Part shown: positions 55,035 through 63,312 of the stretch, in pieces
Layout of the letters: every line of letters starts with the position of its first letter
How positions within the stretch are numbered: position 1 is the stretch's first letter
From: Aerosticca soli
GTDB taxonomy: Bacteria; Pseudomonadota; Gammaproteobacteria; Xanthomonadales; Rhodanobacteraceae
Length of the DNA: 64,000 nucleotides
NCBI RefSeq assembly: GCF_003967035.1
Contig: NZ_AP018560.1
Span: 581,001-645,000, forward strand
Direction of reading: 5' to 3'
Notes under the pieces: model-generated
What the model was told of the DNA's origin: nothing
The model's input: the letters and a program-made list of their open reading frames with translations, nothing else
Database searches by the model: none
Made by a program: the position numbers and the translations under genes

Positions 55035-55721
55035 TCAGGTGACGCTGATCGTTGGCGTTTGGGCCAATCGCTCGGCGACGCGCCGGCGCAAATTCATGCG
55101 GAATGGCTCGTCGCTGACGCCCGCCAGCAGATTGATGGTCTCCAGCGCGATCAGGGCCGAAGCCTCTTCGATGTCGGCGGCCACAATGGTCTTGCGCAAT
55201 TGGTCGCCGAGCTGGAGGGCCTGGGAGGAGGAGCTGATGAAGCGGACCTCGCGGCTCAGGTAGCAGCCGTTGCCGCCGAACTCGAACAGCCGCGGCTTGC
55301 TGCAGTACCAGCAGCCCTCGAACTGGATGGCGGTCAGGTGGTGCCCGTCATCGAACCGGGTGGCGATCAGAAACAATGCGTCGAGATCGGCGGTGTCCTC
55401 GAACGAATGACGGTCGATCAAGTTCCCCAGCTCTTCGTCCTCATCGGCACGGAAGTGCACGGCGAGCAGTTCGAGCAGCGGCGGGATCGACAGCCCTTCG
55501 TCGTCCGGCATCGGAATACCGAGTTGCGTGGCCAGGTCTTCCAGGCCATCGAGCACGTCCGGCCATTGCGGATTGGTGGTCTCGGCGATCTGGGCGATGT
55601 AGGCCTGCCCGTTGCCGGGGTGGCTCTCGTCCAGCGCGAAGGCGCCGAACAGCGCCTGGATGACGGGCGTCACACGGTCGAGCACGAGAACGCCGGTGGC
55701 TTCGTAGTAGTTGTTGGCCAT
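55035..55721 (-). CDS. conserved ICE protein of unknown function
   Basis: 228 residues from the ATG at 55721 (AGGAG just upstream). A helical N-terminal half (RVTPVIQALFGAFALDESHP, PPLLELLAVHFRADEDEELG) precedes QFEGCWYCSKPRLFEFGGNG, with two close cysteines, and a helical C-terminus. No known family is recognised. Confidence 0.72.
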   Translation of the reverse strand: MANNYYEATGVLVLDRVTPVIQALFGAFALDESHPGNGQAYIAQIAETTNPQWPDVLDGLEDLATQLGIPMPDDEGLSIPPLLELLAVHFRADEDEELGNLIDRHSFEDTADLDALFLIATRFDDGHHLTAIQFEGCWYCSKPRLFEFGGNGCYLSREVRFISSSSQALQLGDQLRKTIVAADIEEASALIALETINLLAGVSDEPFRMNLRRRVAERLAQTPTISVT

Positions 55722-55757
55722 GAAGGCTCCTTTCGATGAATGAACGGAGCCAGCCCT

Positions 55758-55777
55758 TGCGGACGATGGCATCCGCA
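55758..55777 (-). promoter_or_regulatory. hairpin leader of the 55721 gene
   Basis: TGCGGA-cgatggca-TCCGCA, extendable by CCC/GGG outside; 36 nt before the start. Confidence 0.55.
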
Positions 55778-55903
55778 GGGGAAACCGCCTGATGCCGGAT
55801 GGCGCTGGGCGGGGAGAAAACGCGAGGGACATGGCCTCGAACGAGGCGCATGTCCCTCATGGGGTCCCGTGAACGCAGTGATGAAGGTGTGCCAGGGACC
55901 GGC

Positions 55904-56296
55904 TCACCAACCGCTGTAGTTCAGCAGCAGGTCGGCGATCACCTGGCGACGTTGCAGATCGAGACCATCGAAGTCCGACAGTCCTTGGAAGTGGCAGCGC
56001 TTGAGCATGGCACCGCCCTCGCGCGCGTTGTAGAAGCTGAACATGGCGGACAGGAACATGCGTTCCCCGCTGCTCAGGACGCCGAGTGCGTCGTTGGCAC
56101 GCAGCATGTCGGGACGCAGATCCCACTTGCTCTTTGCCTGGTTCAGGCCTTCGCGCGTGCCGTCGCCAAACCATTGCGGGCCTGCGATCTCGACGCCGCG
56201 CTTCCAGACCTCGAAGAAGGCTTGGGGCGCGGCGGCGAAATGCTGCTCTTCCCGCATGATCTGATCGACGACTTCCTGGGGCAAAAGCTGGTTCAT
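55904..56296 (-). CDS. small helical ICE protein
   Basis: 130 residues, largely helical and soluble (EVVDQIMREEQHFAAAPQAF, SSGERMFLSAMFSFYNAREG, ending VIADLLLNYSGW). It starts 21 bp after the stop of the next gene upstream, so the two are probably cotranscribed. Family and function unknown. Confidence 0.7.
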   Translation of the reverse strand: MNQLLPQEVVDQIMREEQHFAAAPQAFFEVWKRGVEIAGPQWFGDGTREGLNQAKSKWDLRPDMLRANDALGVLSSGERMFLSAMFSFYNAREGGAMLKRCHFQGLSDFDGLDLQRRQVIADLLLNYSGW

Positions 56297-56317
56297 GACG
56301 TGGTTCCTCCAGTTGGA

Positions 56318-56530
56318 TCAGGGTGTGGCGAGCTGGGACCAGCCGCCTCTTTCGAGGGCACGTTGAGCCGCGGCATAGCTGCGGAAGTACTGGCAGGATT
56401 CCCGCGAAACGGGACCTTCTGTATCGCGCGTGCCGATGTAGTGGCCGGCGGCGCTATGCAGGATTTCGAGCGGCAGGAACTTGCCGCAATGGATCAAGGC
56501 CAACTGGCCGAAAGAGGCTTGCTGGGACAT
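56318..56530 (-). CDS. small ICE protein downstream of RNA copy D
   Basis: 70 residues (FGQLALIHCGKFLPLEILHS, then SRESCQYFRSYAAAQRALER), no membrane segment. It starts a short transcript headed by a hairpin and structured RNA copy D. The family is unnamed. Confidence 0.68.
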   Translation of the reverse strand: MSQQASFGQLALIHCGKFLPLEILHSAAGHYIGTRDTEGPVSRESCQYFRSYAAAQRALERGGWSQLATP

Positions 56531-56550
56531 GGACGGGCTCCTTGGAAAAA

Positions 56551-56586
56551 GCGGGGCCTCGTCCCTCACGGGATGGCAGCTCCCGC
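56551..56586 (-). promoter_or_regulatory. hairpin leader of the 56530 gene
   Basis: GCGGG (56551-56555) with CCCGC (56582-56586) around an inner TCCC/GGGA pairing; 20 nt before the start. Confidence 0.5.
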
Positions 56587-56594
56587 ACGCGGTT

Positions 56595-56752
56595 GAGAAA
56601 AAAGCATCGGCGTCACGGGTGACGCGCGTCCGCAGACTCGATGCGATGGCGGACTGGCGGGTAGCGCGGAAAGAATCCGCGGCAGCCTGGAAACTCTGGC
56701 TGCTGGCATGGTGCTGACGAATCAGCGACACATGCGGGCAGCTTCATGCGCG
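56595..56752 (-). ncRNA. structured RNA element, copy D
   Basis: Read on the minus strand: GCATGTGTC, stem GCTGA-ttcg-TCAGC (56713-56726), ACCATGCCAGC, stem GCAGCC...GGCTGC (56698-56703 with 56682-56687), stem CGCGGA-ttctt-TCCGCG (56665-56681), then a hairpin GCGTCA-cccg-TGACGC (56610-56625) followed by CGATGCTTTTTT, a plausible terminator. The pseudoknot pairing of the other copies is not obvious here. It fills most of the 337-bp gap between genes 56868 and 56530. Confidence 0.7.
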
Positions 56753-56809
56753 AGGCGAGCCGCGTCAGCCGGAAATCGGCATTTGCAACAGCCCCGATTG
56801 GCGAACGCG

Positions 56810-56842
56810 GAAAAAAGAAAGCCCCGCAATAAGTGCGGGGCT
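56810..56842 (-). terminator. rho-independent terminator
   Basis: AGCCCCGCA-cttat-TGCGGGGCT on the minus strand followed by TTCTTTTTT, about 26 bp past the stop at 56868. RNA copy D starts about 60 nt further on. Confidence 0.92.
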
Positions 56843-56867
56843 GTCAGGAGGATGAGGCGAAACTGGG

Positions 56868-57179
56868 TCAGCGAGGCCTGTCGCCCAGTACATGCTGCTT
56901 CCACAGGGCGAATGCCTCGTCCGGTCCCAGCTCTGCGAGGATGACGATGGGCTGGCCCCGACGGGCACGCAGCGATGCGAAATACGCTGGCCGGTCGGCG
57001 ATGGCGTTGAGCTTGATGCCCTTTAGGAACAGCAACTGGCGGGGGCGAACTTTGGTGGTAACGCAGGCATGATTGCGCTTGTTTGGGGCAAAAGGGCCAG
57101 CGAAGCGGGCGGACACGGCCAGAAAACCGCGACGAACTACTTGTACTTGCCAGGCGAGGCGAACGGGTGACATCAGCAT
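56868..57179 (-). CDS. small basic ICE protein at the border of the cadmium module
   Basis: 103 residues, basic (RLAWQVQVVRRGFLAVSARF, TTKVRPRQLLFLKGIKLNAI), ending in an acidic helix (LAELGPDEAFALWKQHVLGD). The N-terminus may be uncertain because the cadmium module begins just upstream and could have replaced the original start. No family is recognised. Confidence 0.55.
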   Translation of the reverse strand: MLMSPVRLAWQVQVVRRGFLAVSARFAGPFAPNKRNHACVTTKVRPRQLLFLKGIKLNAIADRPAYFASLRARRGQPIVILAELGPDEAFALWKQHVLGDRPR

Positions 57180-57331
57180 ATCGCTATGCGGTAAAGAAGA
57201 CCGTCCTAAAGCTTGCAGGATCCCGGCATAGCTTCATCATCACCTCTCCGTGACGGCTCATTGGAACGAAAAAGGCCAGCATCGCCGTGATGGACTTTCA
57301 TAATTGCCAGGTCAACTGGCTTGCGTGCTGT

Positions 57332-57490
57332 TTATTCACAGCAAGGCATTGCGACGTCGTTGCAGCAATCGCCGCCATCGCAACAGGGCGTTGCAGCAAA
57401 AGCGGCGGTGGGCGCTAGCATGAGGGCCAAGCCGCGGCCGCTCATGCTGGGGGCCGTTCTCTTCAGATTGGTGTCCTGCACCGTGTGCAT
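57332..57490 (-). CDS. tiny exported Cys-rich peptide of the cadmium operon
   Basis: 52 residues from the ATG at 57490, 25 bp after the lspA stop, with a GGAAA ribosome site. A Lys/Arg-containing N-terminus and a short hydrophobic stretch (GLALMLAPTAAFAA) look like a signal peptide; the mature ~17 residues read TPCCDGGDCCNDVAMPCCE, three Cys pairs. This composition suggests a metallothionein-like metal-binding peptide in the periplasm (inference). I know no named family. It is the third gene of a cadA-lspA-peptide run. Confidence 0.7.
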   Translation of the reverse strand: MHTVQDTNLKRTAPSMSGRGLALMLAPTAAFAATPCCDGGDCCNDVAMPCCE

Positions 57491-57515
57491 TGCGAATTTC
57501 CGGATCGTCCCAATG

Positions 57516-58016
57516 TCACTGGGACTCCTTTGTGGCGGCCGGGTTCTCCACGCTCATGAACGACTGGGCCACCAGCGCGATCGCCCCGCCCACGATGGCC
57601 ATGTCAGCGATGTTGAAGGCGGGCCAGTGCCAGCCGTGCAGGTGAAAGTCGATGTAGTCGATAACGTGCCCGCGCGTGGCGCGGTCGAACGCGTTGCCCA
57701 ATGCGCCGCCCAGAATGAGGCTGTACGAAAGGCCTTCCGTTTTGCGCAGCGGCCGGGAGAGCAGCCATGCGAGCCATGCCGATATTGCGAACGCGATCGC
57801 CAGAAAAAACCACCGCTGCCAGCCGCCCGCGCCAGCAAGGAAGCTGAACGCCGCGCCGGGATTGAGAGCGTGAACTAGGTTGAAGAATGACGCCACCTCG
57901 TGCGACCAACCCAAGGGAGTTGTCGCGTCAATGTAGCTCTTAGCTGCCTGATCGCCGGCGAATATAACGATCGCGAGTGAGTACCACTGCGTCTTGCGAA
58001 GAGATGGTTCATCCAT
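57516..58016 (-). CDS. lspA: signal peptidase II (LspA), cadmium-module copy
   Basis: 166 residues with four membrane segments and the two catalytic Asp boxes: GALGNAFDRATRGHVIDYID and FNIADMAIVGGAI. LspA cleaves lipoprotein signal peptides. Extra lspA copies are common in cadmium/lead modules beside CadA/PbrA-type pumps. It starts 3 bp after the cadA stop, so the two are coupled. The first residues (DEPSLRKTQW) are unlike housekeeping copies. Confidence 0.95.
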   Translation of the reverse strand: MDEPSLRKTQWYSLAIVIFAGDQAAKSYIDATTPLGWSHEVASFFNLVHALNPGAAFSFLAGAGGWQRWFFLAIAFAISAWLAWLLSRPLRKTEGLSYSLILGGALGNAFDRATRGHVIDYIDFHLHGWHWPAFNIADMAIVGGAIALVAQSFMSVENPAATKESQ

Positions 58017-58019
58017 TGT

Positions 58020-60932
58020 TCATGCCGCCTTGAACTTCAGGAGGCGCAGCCCATTGACGACAACCAAAAGACTTGCCCCCATGTCAGCGAACACAGCCAT
58101 CCACATGGTGGCATGCCCTGTGAACGTCAACGCAAGGAACACCGCCTTGATGCCAAGGGCCAGAACGATGTTCTGCGTGAGGATCGCCGCAGTGCTACGC
58201 GACAGCCGGATGAAGGCGGGGATCTTGCGCAGGTCGTCGTCCATCAGGGCGACGTCGGCTGTTTCGATCGCGGTGTCGGTGCCGGCCGCGCCCATGGCGA
58301 AGCCGATGTCGGCACGGGCGAGCGCGGGCGAATCGTTGATGCCGTCGCCCACCATGCCCACCTGGCCCTCGCCGCCGACCAGGCTTTCGATGGTCTTGAG
58401 CTTGTCTTCGGGCAGTTGGTCACCACGGGCTTCAGAGATTCCGACCTGGGCAGCGATGGCCGCGGCCGTGTGCTGGTTGTCCCCCGTCAGCATCAGCGTG
58501 CGCACACCCAGCGCCTGCAGGTCGGCCACCGCCTCACGGCTGGTTTCCTTCACGGTGTCGGCCACTGCAAAAATGCCGAGCACGGTCGCATCGTCCATCA
58601 GCAGGATCGCTGTCTTGCCTTGGCGCTCCAGGGTCTCCAGCCGAGCCTGGAGCGTCGCTTCGCTCAGGCCCAGCTCCTGGGCGAGCCTGTGGTTGCCCAT
58701 GTGCAACATGCGCCCGGCGACGCGGCCGCGCACGCCGCGGCCAGGCAGCGCCGCGAAGTCGTCGACCTCGTGCAGCGCGATGCCGTCACGGTTCGCCTTG
58801 CGGGCGATGGCCTGAGACACAGGATGGTCCGATCGTGCCGCGAGGCTTGCGGCCCAGGCGGCAACTTCCTGCGCCTCGCCGATCAGCGGCACGAAGTCGG
58901 TCTGCTCGGGCTTGCCATGTGTGAGTGTGCCGGTCTTGTCCAGGGCCAACGCCTTGAGCTTGCGCCCGCCCTCCAGGTAGACGCCACCCTTGATCAGGAT
59001 GCCGCGTCGGGCGGCAGCGGCCAAGCCGCTGACGATGGTGACCGGCGTGGAGATGACCAGAGCGCAGGGGCAGGCGATCACCAGCAGTACCAGGGCCTTG
59101 TAGACCCAGTCAAACCATGCGCCGCCGAAGGCGAGCGGCGGCACGACGGCAACCAGCACGGACACCGCGAACACCGCCGGCGTGTAGACGCGGGCGAACT
59201 GGTCGACGAAGCGCTGCGTGGGCGCACGGCTGCCCTGCGCGGACTCCACGGCATGGATGATGCGCGCGAGCGTCGAGTCGCTGGCGCCTGCGGTCACCTT
59301 GTATTCGAAAGAGCCGGTCTCATTGATGGTTCCGGCGAAGACCTGGTCACCTTCGGCCTTCTCGACGGGCAGGCTCTCGCCGGTGATGGGCGCCTGGTTG
59401 ATGGCCGATCGACCCGAGGTGATCAGGCCGTCCAGTGCGATGCGCTCGCCAGGACGCACGCGGACCACCGCGCCCTTTGCGACCTCCTTGGCCGGCAGCT
59501 CTGTCCATGAGCCATCGGCCTGCCGCACGGTCGCGGTCTCGGGCGCCAAGTCCATCAGCCCCCGAATGGCGTTGCGGGCGCGGTCCAGCGACTTCGCCTC
59601 GATCACTTCCGCCAACGCGAACAGGAACATGACCATGGCGGCCTCCGGCCAGTGGCCGATCGCCATGCCGCCGGTGACCGCGATGGCCATCAGGGCGTTC
59701 ATGTTCAGGTTGAGGTTCTTCAGCGCGATCCAGCCCTTCTTGTAGGTGCTGAGGCCGCCGGTGAAGATCGAAACCAGTGCCAGCACGATCACGGCCCAAT
59801 GATTGCCGTCGTTGACCCAGTACACGCCTTCGGCGGCCACCGCCGCAACGCCCGAAACCGCCATCGGCCACCAATTGGTCTTGTGCGCGGCCACCGGGGC
59901 ATCGCGCGGCTCATCAGTCCTCTGGACCTCGGCTTCCATGCCCAGCGATTCGATGGCTTCGACTGCCGGCTTGATCGCGTCGGGTGTGTGCCGAACCGTG
60001 AGCGTGCGCTGCATCAGGTTGAAATCCATTCCCTGCACGCCCGGCATGCCTTGCAGCTTGCCGCGGATCAGACTTTCCTCGGTCGGACAGTCCATCTTCG
60101 CGATGCGAAGTACCGTGGTGGCTGTCTGCATGTCCTGCCGCGCAGCCTGCATTCCAATGGAAGCAAGCGCCTTCTCGATCGGCGCTGAGGTCGCCAGCGT
60201 GTGCTGGACTCCCAGCACACGCTGCATCAGATTGAAGTCGAGCGCGGTCACACCCGGCAGCTTGCCCAGCCGGTCGCGGATCAGCGCTTCTTCCGTCGGG
60301 CAATCCATGTTCTCGATCCGGTACGTCACCCGCTCGCCGATCGGCGGCGCGGAAACGGCAGCGGTTGGTTGCTGCTGCAGGGCCGAGGATGGGATCACAG
60401 CCGCGGCTTCGATCGGCCCCGTGTGGCCGAAGGTCTGCTCCTTGGCGCGCATGCCGATCGAGGCCAGGACCTGCTCCATCTGCGCGCGTGCCTGAGCGAG
60501 GTGTTTCACCGACAGGGTGCGCTCAGCGAGGTCGAAGTCGAGGTCCTGAATTCCCTCGACTGCCCCGAGGTGCGAGCGGATGAGTTTCTCCTCGCTCGGG
60601 CAGTCCATGTTCTCGATGCGGTAGGTGGTCGACACGGCGGCGTCTCGGACAGCCTGAGCCTTCATGCCCACCGAATTCAGCGCTTGCTCCAAGGCATCGG
60701 CCGAGACTTCGCGGTGCGAAATGGTCAACAAACGCTGCGGAAGATCGAACAGGAGCCGCTCGACACCGGGCATGCCCTCCAGCGTTCGCCGCACCAGTGC
60801 TTCCTCATTGCGGCAATCCATGTTGCTCACGTGGAAAACGGTGGTTTCAGTGCTGGCCTGCTCACTGGCGCACGCCGTCTGTTGGCCATTGCCGCCGGAG
60901 CAGGCGCATGGGCTGGAAGGTTCTTTGTTCAT
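58020..60932 (-). CDS. cadA: CadA-type Cd/Zn/Pb P-type ATPase with four N-terminal MDC domains
   Basis: 970 residues from the ATG at 60932; an in-frame ATG at 60971 lies against the -10 box, so the shorter start is preferred and has AAGAG upstream. Four ferredoxin-like metal domains occur (VSNMDCRNEEALV, IENMDCPSEEKLI, IENMDCPTEEALI, IAKMDCPTEESLI), each with one Cys plus Glu-Glu instead of CxxC. The P1B-2 core follows: CPCALVIS, DKTGTLTHGKP, SDHPVSQ, GDGINDSPAL. It exports Cd(II), Zn(II) or Pb(II). One or two N-terminal domains are usual. Confidence 0.95.
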   Translation of the reverse strand: MNKEPSSPCACSGGNGQQTACASEQASTETTVFHVSNMDCRNEEALVRRTLEGMPGVERLLFDLPQRLLTISHREVSADALEQALNSVGMKAQAVRDAAVSTTYRIENMDCPSEEKLIRSHLGAVEGIQDLDFDLAERTLSVKHLAQARAQMEQVLASIGMRAKEQTFGHTGPIEAAAVIPSSALQQQPTAAVSAPPIGERVTYRIENMDCPTEEALIRDRLGKLPGVTALDFNLMQRVLGVQHTLATSAPIEKALASIGMQAARQDMQTATTVLRIAKMDCPTEESLIRGKLQGMPGVQGMDFNLMQRTLTVRHTPDAIKPAVEAIESLGMEAEVQRTDEPRDAPVAAHKTNWWPMAVSGVAAVAAEGVYWVNDGNHWAVIVLALVSIFTGGLSTYKKGWIALKNLNLNMNALMAIAVTGGMAIGHWPEAAMVMFLFALAEVIEAKSLDRARNAIRGLMDLAPETATVRQADGSWTELPAKEVAKGAVVRVRPGERIALDGLITSGRSAINQAPITGESLPVEKAEGDQVFAGTINETGSFEYKVTAGASDSTLARIIHAVESAQGSRAPTQRFVDQFARVYTPAVFAVSVLVAVVPPLAFGGAWFDWVYKALVLLVIACPCALVISTPVTIVSGLAAAARRGILIKGGVYLEGGRKLKALALDKTGTLTHGKPEQTDFVPLIGEAQEVAAWAASLAARSDHPVSQAIARKANRDGIALHEVDDFAALPGRGVRGRVAGRMLHMGNHRLAQELGLSEATLQARLETLERQGKTAILLMDDATVLGIFAVADTVKETSREAVADLQALGVRTLMLTGDNQHTAAAIAAQVGISEARGDQLPEDKLKTIESLVGGEGQVGMVGDGINDSPALARADIGFAMGAAGTDTAIETADVALMDDDLRKIPAFIRLSRSTAAILTQNIVLALGIKAVFLALTFTGHATMWMAVFADMGASLLVVVNGLRLLKFKAA

Positions 60933-60972
60933 AGATCGCTCTTCATTGACAAGGTTTTCCCCGGATGCCATC

Positions 60973-61003
60973 ATTAGAAAACCTCTAGTAGATATAGAGT
61001 CAA
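60973..61003 (-). promoter_or_regulatory. CadR-controlled cadA promoter
   Basis: On the minus strand: TTGACT (60998-61003), 19-bp spacer with the dyad-like CTCTA...TAGAG, TCTAAT (60973-60978). The MerR-type spacing and the divergent cadR gene mark the metal-induced promoter of cadA-lspA. Confidence 0.9.
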
Positions 61004-61023
61004 GTTTTTTATAGGAAGCAACC

Positions 61024-61422
61024 ATGATGCGGATCGGTGAACTGGGCAAGAAGGCAGATTGCTTGGTGCAGACCGTGCGCTTTTACGAGTCAGAAGGCTT
61101 GCTGCCCGAGCCTGCACGTAGCGAGGGCAACTTCAGGCTCTATGACGAAGTCCATTTGCAGCGCTTGCTGTTCATCCGCCGCTGCCGGGCGAAGGACATG
61201 ACGCTGGATGAGATCCGTCAACTGCTGAACTTACGGGATCGGCCAGAGTTGGGCTGCGGCGAGGTGAACGCGCTGGTCGACGCTCATATCGCGCAAGTGC
61301 GGACCAAGATGAAGGAATTGCGCGCCTTGGAGCGCGAGTTAATGGATCTGCGACGCTCCTGCGATAGCGCCCGAACCTCGCGCGAGTGCGGCATTCTCAA
61401 CAGCTTGGCCGAGCCCGCCTGA
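61024..61422 (+). CDS. cadR: MerR-family cadmium/lead regulator CadR/PbrR
   Basis: 132 residues. N-terminal HTH (RIGELGKKADCLVQTVRFYE), dimer helix and the metal-site cysteines: ELGCGEVN near residue 78, then RRSCDSARTSREC with C-x8-C. The ending GILNSLAEPA lacks the His-rich tail of some CadR proteins, so it may be nearer PbrR. It activates the cadA promoter when Cd, Pb or Zn binds. Divergent from cadA. Confidence 0.92.
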   Translation: MMRIGELGKKADCLVQTVRFYESEGLLPEPARSEGNFRLYDEVHLQRLLFIRRCRAKDMTLDEIRQLLNLRDRPELGCGEVNALVDAHIAQVRTKMKELRALERELMDLRRSCDSARTSRECGILNSLAEPA

Positions 61423-61876
61423 AGCTCGAGCGTGTCATCGGTGCTGGAAGTGATCGGGTCCAGTTCTGAGAGCCACGTGCCGCGCTCCATCATGCGAAAG
61501 CGCGCGATTCTGACGTTTTGAGACGGCGTGCGACCGAGGGCGTGGCCCACAGGAGCCAGCGCGAGCCGGACGACCTGCGCGCCGCAATCTCCGCCACCTT
61601 ACGGGTTCTCCAGGCCAGACCGAGCATCGCGGCGTGGCTGCGCAGGTGCAGGTGCAGGCCAAGGTAGCAGTGCGCCACGACGCGGCCCGACTCATGGGCA
61701 CGCCACGCAACTCGCGATCGCTTCGCAAGAAGCCGCAAGGCCCGACTCGCGCAAGAATGCGACGTGGGCAAGATCGTATAGCCAGCAGCGCAAGCGTTTG
61801 CCGCTGCTGGCCGGCTCCGGAAGGGATAGACAAGCTGCGGGCCGTAGTCCATTGGAAAGTCCATCTTTCTTGAGTG
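61423..61876. other. stretch without a recognisable gene
   Basis: About 450 bp between cadR and the desaturase relic. Open frames on both strands lack coherent protein features or ribosome sites. It is probably rearranged module DNA; I see no repeat or promoter. Confidence 0.4.
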
Positions 61877-62338
61877 TCACTCTTTGGCGCCCAGCGTGTG
61901 CTTTTGCGACCGGAAAGCGCTGAACAAGTGGCCCCCGGGCATCCAGAAATCGCCGTAGTTGACTTGGGCGTCTTCGTGCTCACGCTTGTGATGCCAGCGA
62001 TGGGCTTCAGCCACCCCGATCAACAATCCCAACGGCCCGACCCGGTATCCCAGATTGGAGTGCTGGAAGGCCAGATGCACGACCAAGAAGCCGAGCCATG
62101 CGCCGACGGCCAACCACAGCTTGGAACGCCGCTACTGGCTCAACGGGGAGTGGAAAGGCCGCCCGCCCTCTAGCAAGGCGGCACAAGCGAGCGCGACGAT
62201 CACTGTGAGTAGCTCCGTCGGAAAAGACGGCCGGCCGGTCGCGAGCTCGCCGAAGAGCACAACCGCAGTGGCGCCACGGATCAGTGGATAGCAGCCATAC
62301 CGGATGACAGTCGCAATGAAGGGGGCGCATTGGTGCTC
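61877..62338 (-). pseudogene. sterol desaturase/fatty-acid-hydroxylase-like gene, decayed
   Basis: From an ATG at 62338 a frameshift within the first codons leads to VIRYGCYPLIRGATAVVLFG and TELLTVIVALACAALLE; after a stop the C-terminal part appears in another frame as WLGFLVVHLAFQHSNLGYRV and LLIGVAEAHRWHHKREHEDA, the last His-rich box of the family. The middle (other His boxes) is missing, and RYWLNGE, expected in the middle, is readable on the opposite strand at 62124-62150, so a small inversion is possible. Such genes occur in cadmium modules. Confidence 0.7.
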
Positions 62339-62367
62339 ATCTGTTCTGTCCTAAAGCTCTGACTGGA

Positions 62368-62398
62368 TTGGAAAACCTTCTAGCTACGGTAGAGTCAA
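62368..62398 (-). promoter_or_regulatory. MerR-type promoter upstream of the desaturase relic
   Basis: TTGACT (62393-62398), 19-bp spacer with CTACCGTAG, poor -10 TTCCAA (62368-62373). It resembles the cadA operator, so the relic was probably a CadR target. Confidence 0.6.
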
Positions 62399-62442
62399 GG
62401 GCGTCCGGGAAGACCCTGTGGCAAGTTCGTTGCATCTGCGCC

Positions 62443-62473
62443 TTGACTCTCCAGCCGCTACAGGCTTCAGCAT
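62443..62473 (+). promoter_or_regulatory. MerR-type promoter of the cation transporter gene
   Basis: TTGACT (62443-62448), 19-bp spacer (CTCCAGCCGCTACAGGCTT), -10 CAGCAT (62468-62473), 24 bp before the start. The spacing suggests CadR control. Confidence 0.65.
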
Positions 62474-62497
62474 CCATCGATTTGGAAGGAACAATGC

Positions 62498-63133
62498 ATG
62501 GCTGAAAACCACAGAAATCACGAAAACGACGAGTTGGGCCGCCTAGATGCGAGCGATGCGAAGGACCGAAAGATTCTTCTGACTGTGTTGCTGATCAACC
62601 TGACGCAGTCCGCCGCCGGCATTGCCCTTGGCATCTGGGCTGGCTCTACGGCGCTGATGGGCGCCGGGTTGGACAACCTCGCCGATGCGTCGGTCTATGC
62701 GGTTAGCCTGTATGCCGTCGGTCGTGCGGCAACGGTCAAGGTGGGCGCGGCCCGCTTGTCGGGTTTCTTGCTAATCGGCCTGGCCGCGCTGCTGCTGTTG
62801 GAAGTCCTACGCCGCTTCGCTGGAGGGGAAGAGCCTGTCGGCCCAGCCATGATGGCCATGGCCGCGCTGAACGCGGCTTTGAACCTAGTGTGCCTCAGAC
62901 TACTGCGCCGCCATCGCGGGGAAGATGTGAACTTCAAGGCGTCAGCGATCTTTACCAGCAACGACTCCATCGTCAATGGTGCGATTGTGCTGTCCGGGGT
63001 GCTGGTGATGGGGTTCGGGTCGAACATCCCGGATCTGGTGCTGGGCGTCATCGTGGCCGCAATCGCAGCGAATGGGGGGCGGGAAATCCTGCGCGAAGCA
63101 TCGGAAACAGCTCGCCGTAAGGCGGGCACATAA
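62498..63133 (+). CDS. short cation transporter (cation diffusion facilitator type)
   Basis: 211 residues with six predicted membrane segments (ILLTVLLINLTQSAAGIALG, LSGFLLIGLAALLLLEVLRR, IVNGAIVLSGVLVMGFGSNI and others). GAGLDNLADASVYAVSLYAV and SNDSIVNGAIVLSG replace the metal-site helices two and five of CDF exporters. It lacks the usual cytoplasmic domain. Zn or Cd efflux is inferred from family and from the CadR-like promoter ahead of it. A AAGGAA ribosome site precedes the ATG. Confidence 0.85.
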   Translation: MAENHRNHENDELGRLDASDAKDRKILLTVLLINLTQSAAGIALGIWAGSTALMGAGLDNLADASVYAVSLYAVGRAATVKVGAARLSGFLLIGLAALLLLEVLRRFAGGEEPVGPAMMAMAALNAALNLVCLRLLRRHRGEDVNFKASAIFTSNDSIVNGAIVLSGVLVMGFGSNIPDLVLGVIVAAIAANGGREILREASETARRKAGT

Positions 63134-63139
63134 GGCATG

Positions 63140-63312
63140 TTTTCGCCCAGTTCATCCCGAGGTTTACCTCTGCAAAAGAGGTAGTCCAGCCTTTGGGCTA
63201 CGGCCTCGGCTGCAGCCGAGCGTACCATTGGCGATGGCCGCGCGATAGGCGGGCATGCCGTTCTCGACCTCCGTCTGCCGTACAGCAGCGGTGCGCAAGG
63301 TTGAGGGTGCAT
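63140..63312 (-). pseudogene. possible truncated ICE gene at the right border of the cadmium module
   Basis: An ATG at 63312 has a good CAGGAGAG site. Protein-like segments are split between frames: VENGMPAYRAAIANGTLGCS followed by RGRSP in one, and EAVAQRLDYLFCRGKPRDEL with GENMPYV in another; joining them needs a frameshift near 63205. The homology-like part ends at about 63140, where the transporter gene of the cadmium module begins. I read it as an ICE gene cut by the module; identification is tentative. Confidence 0.35.
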
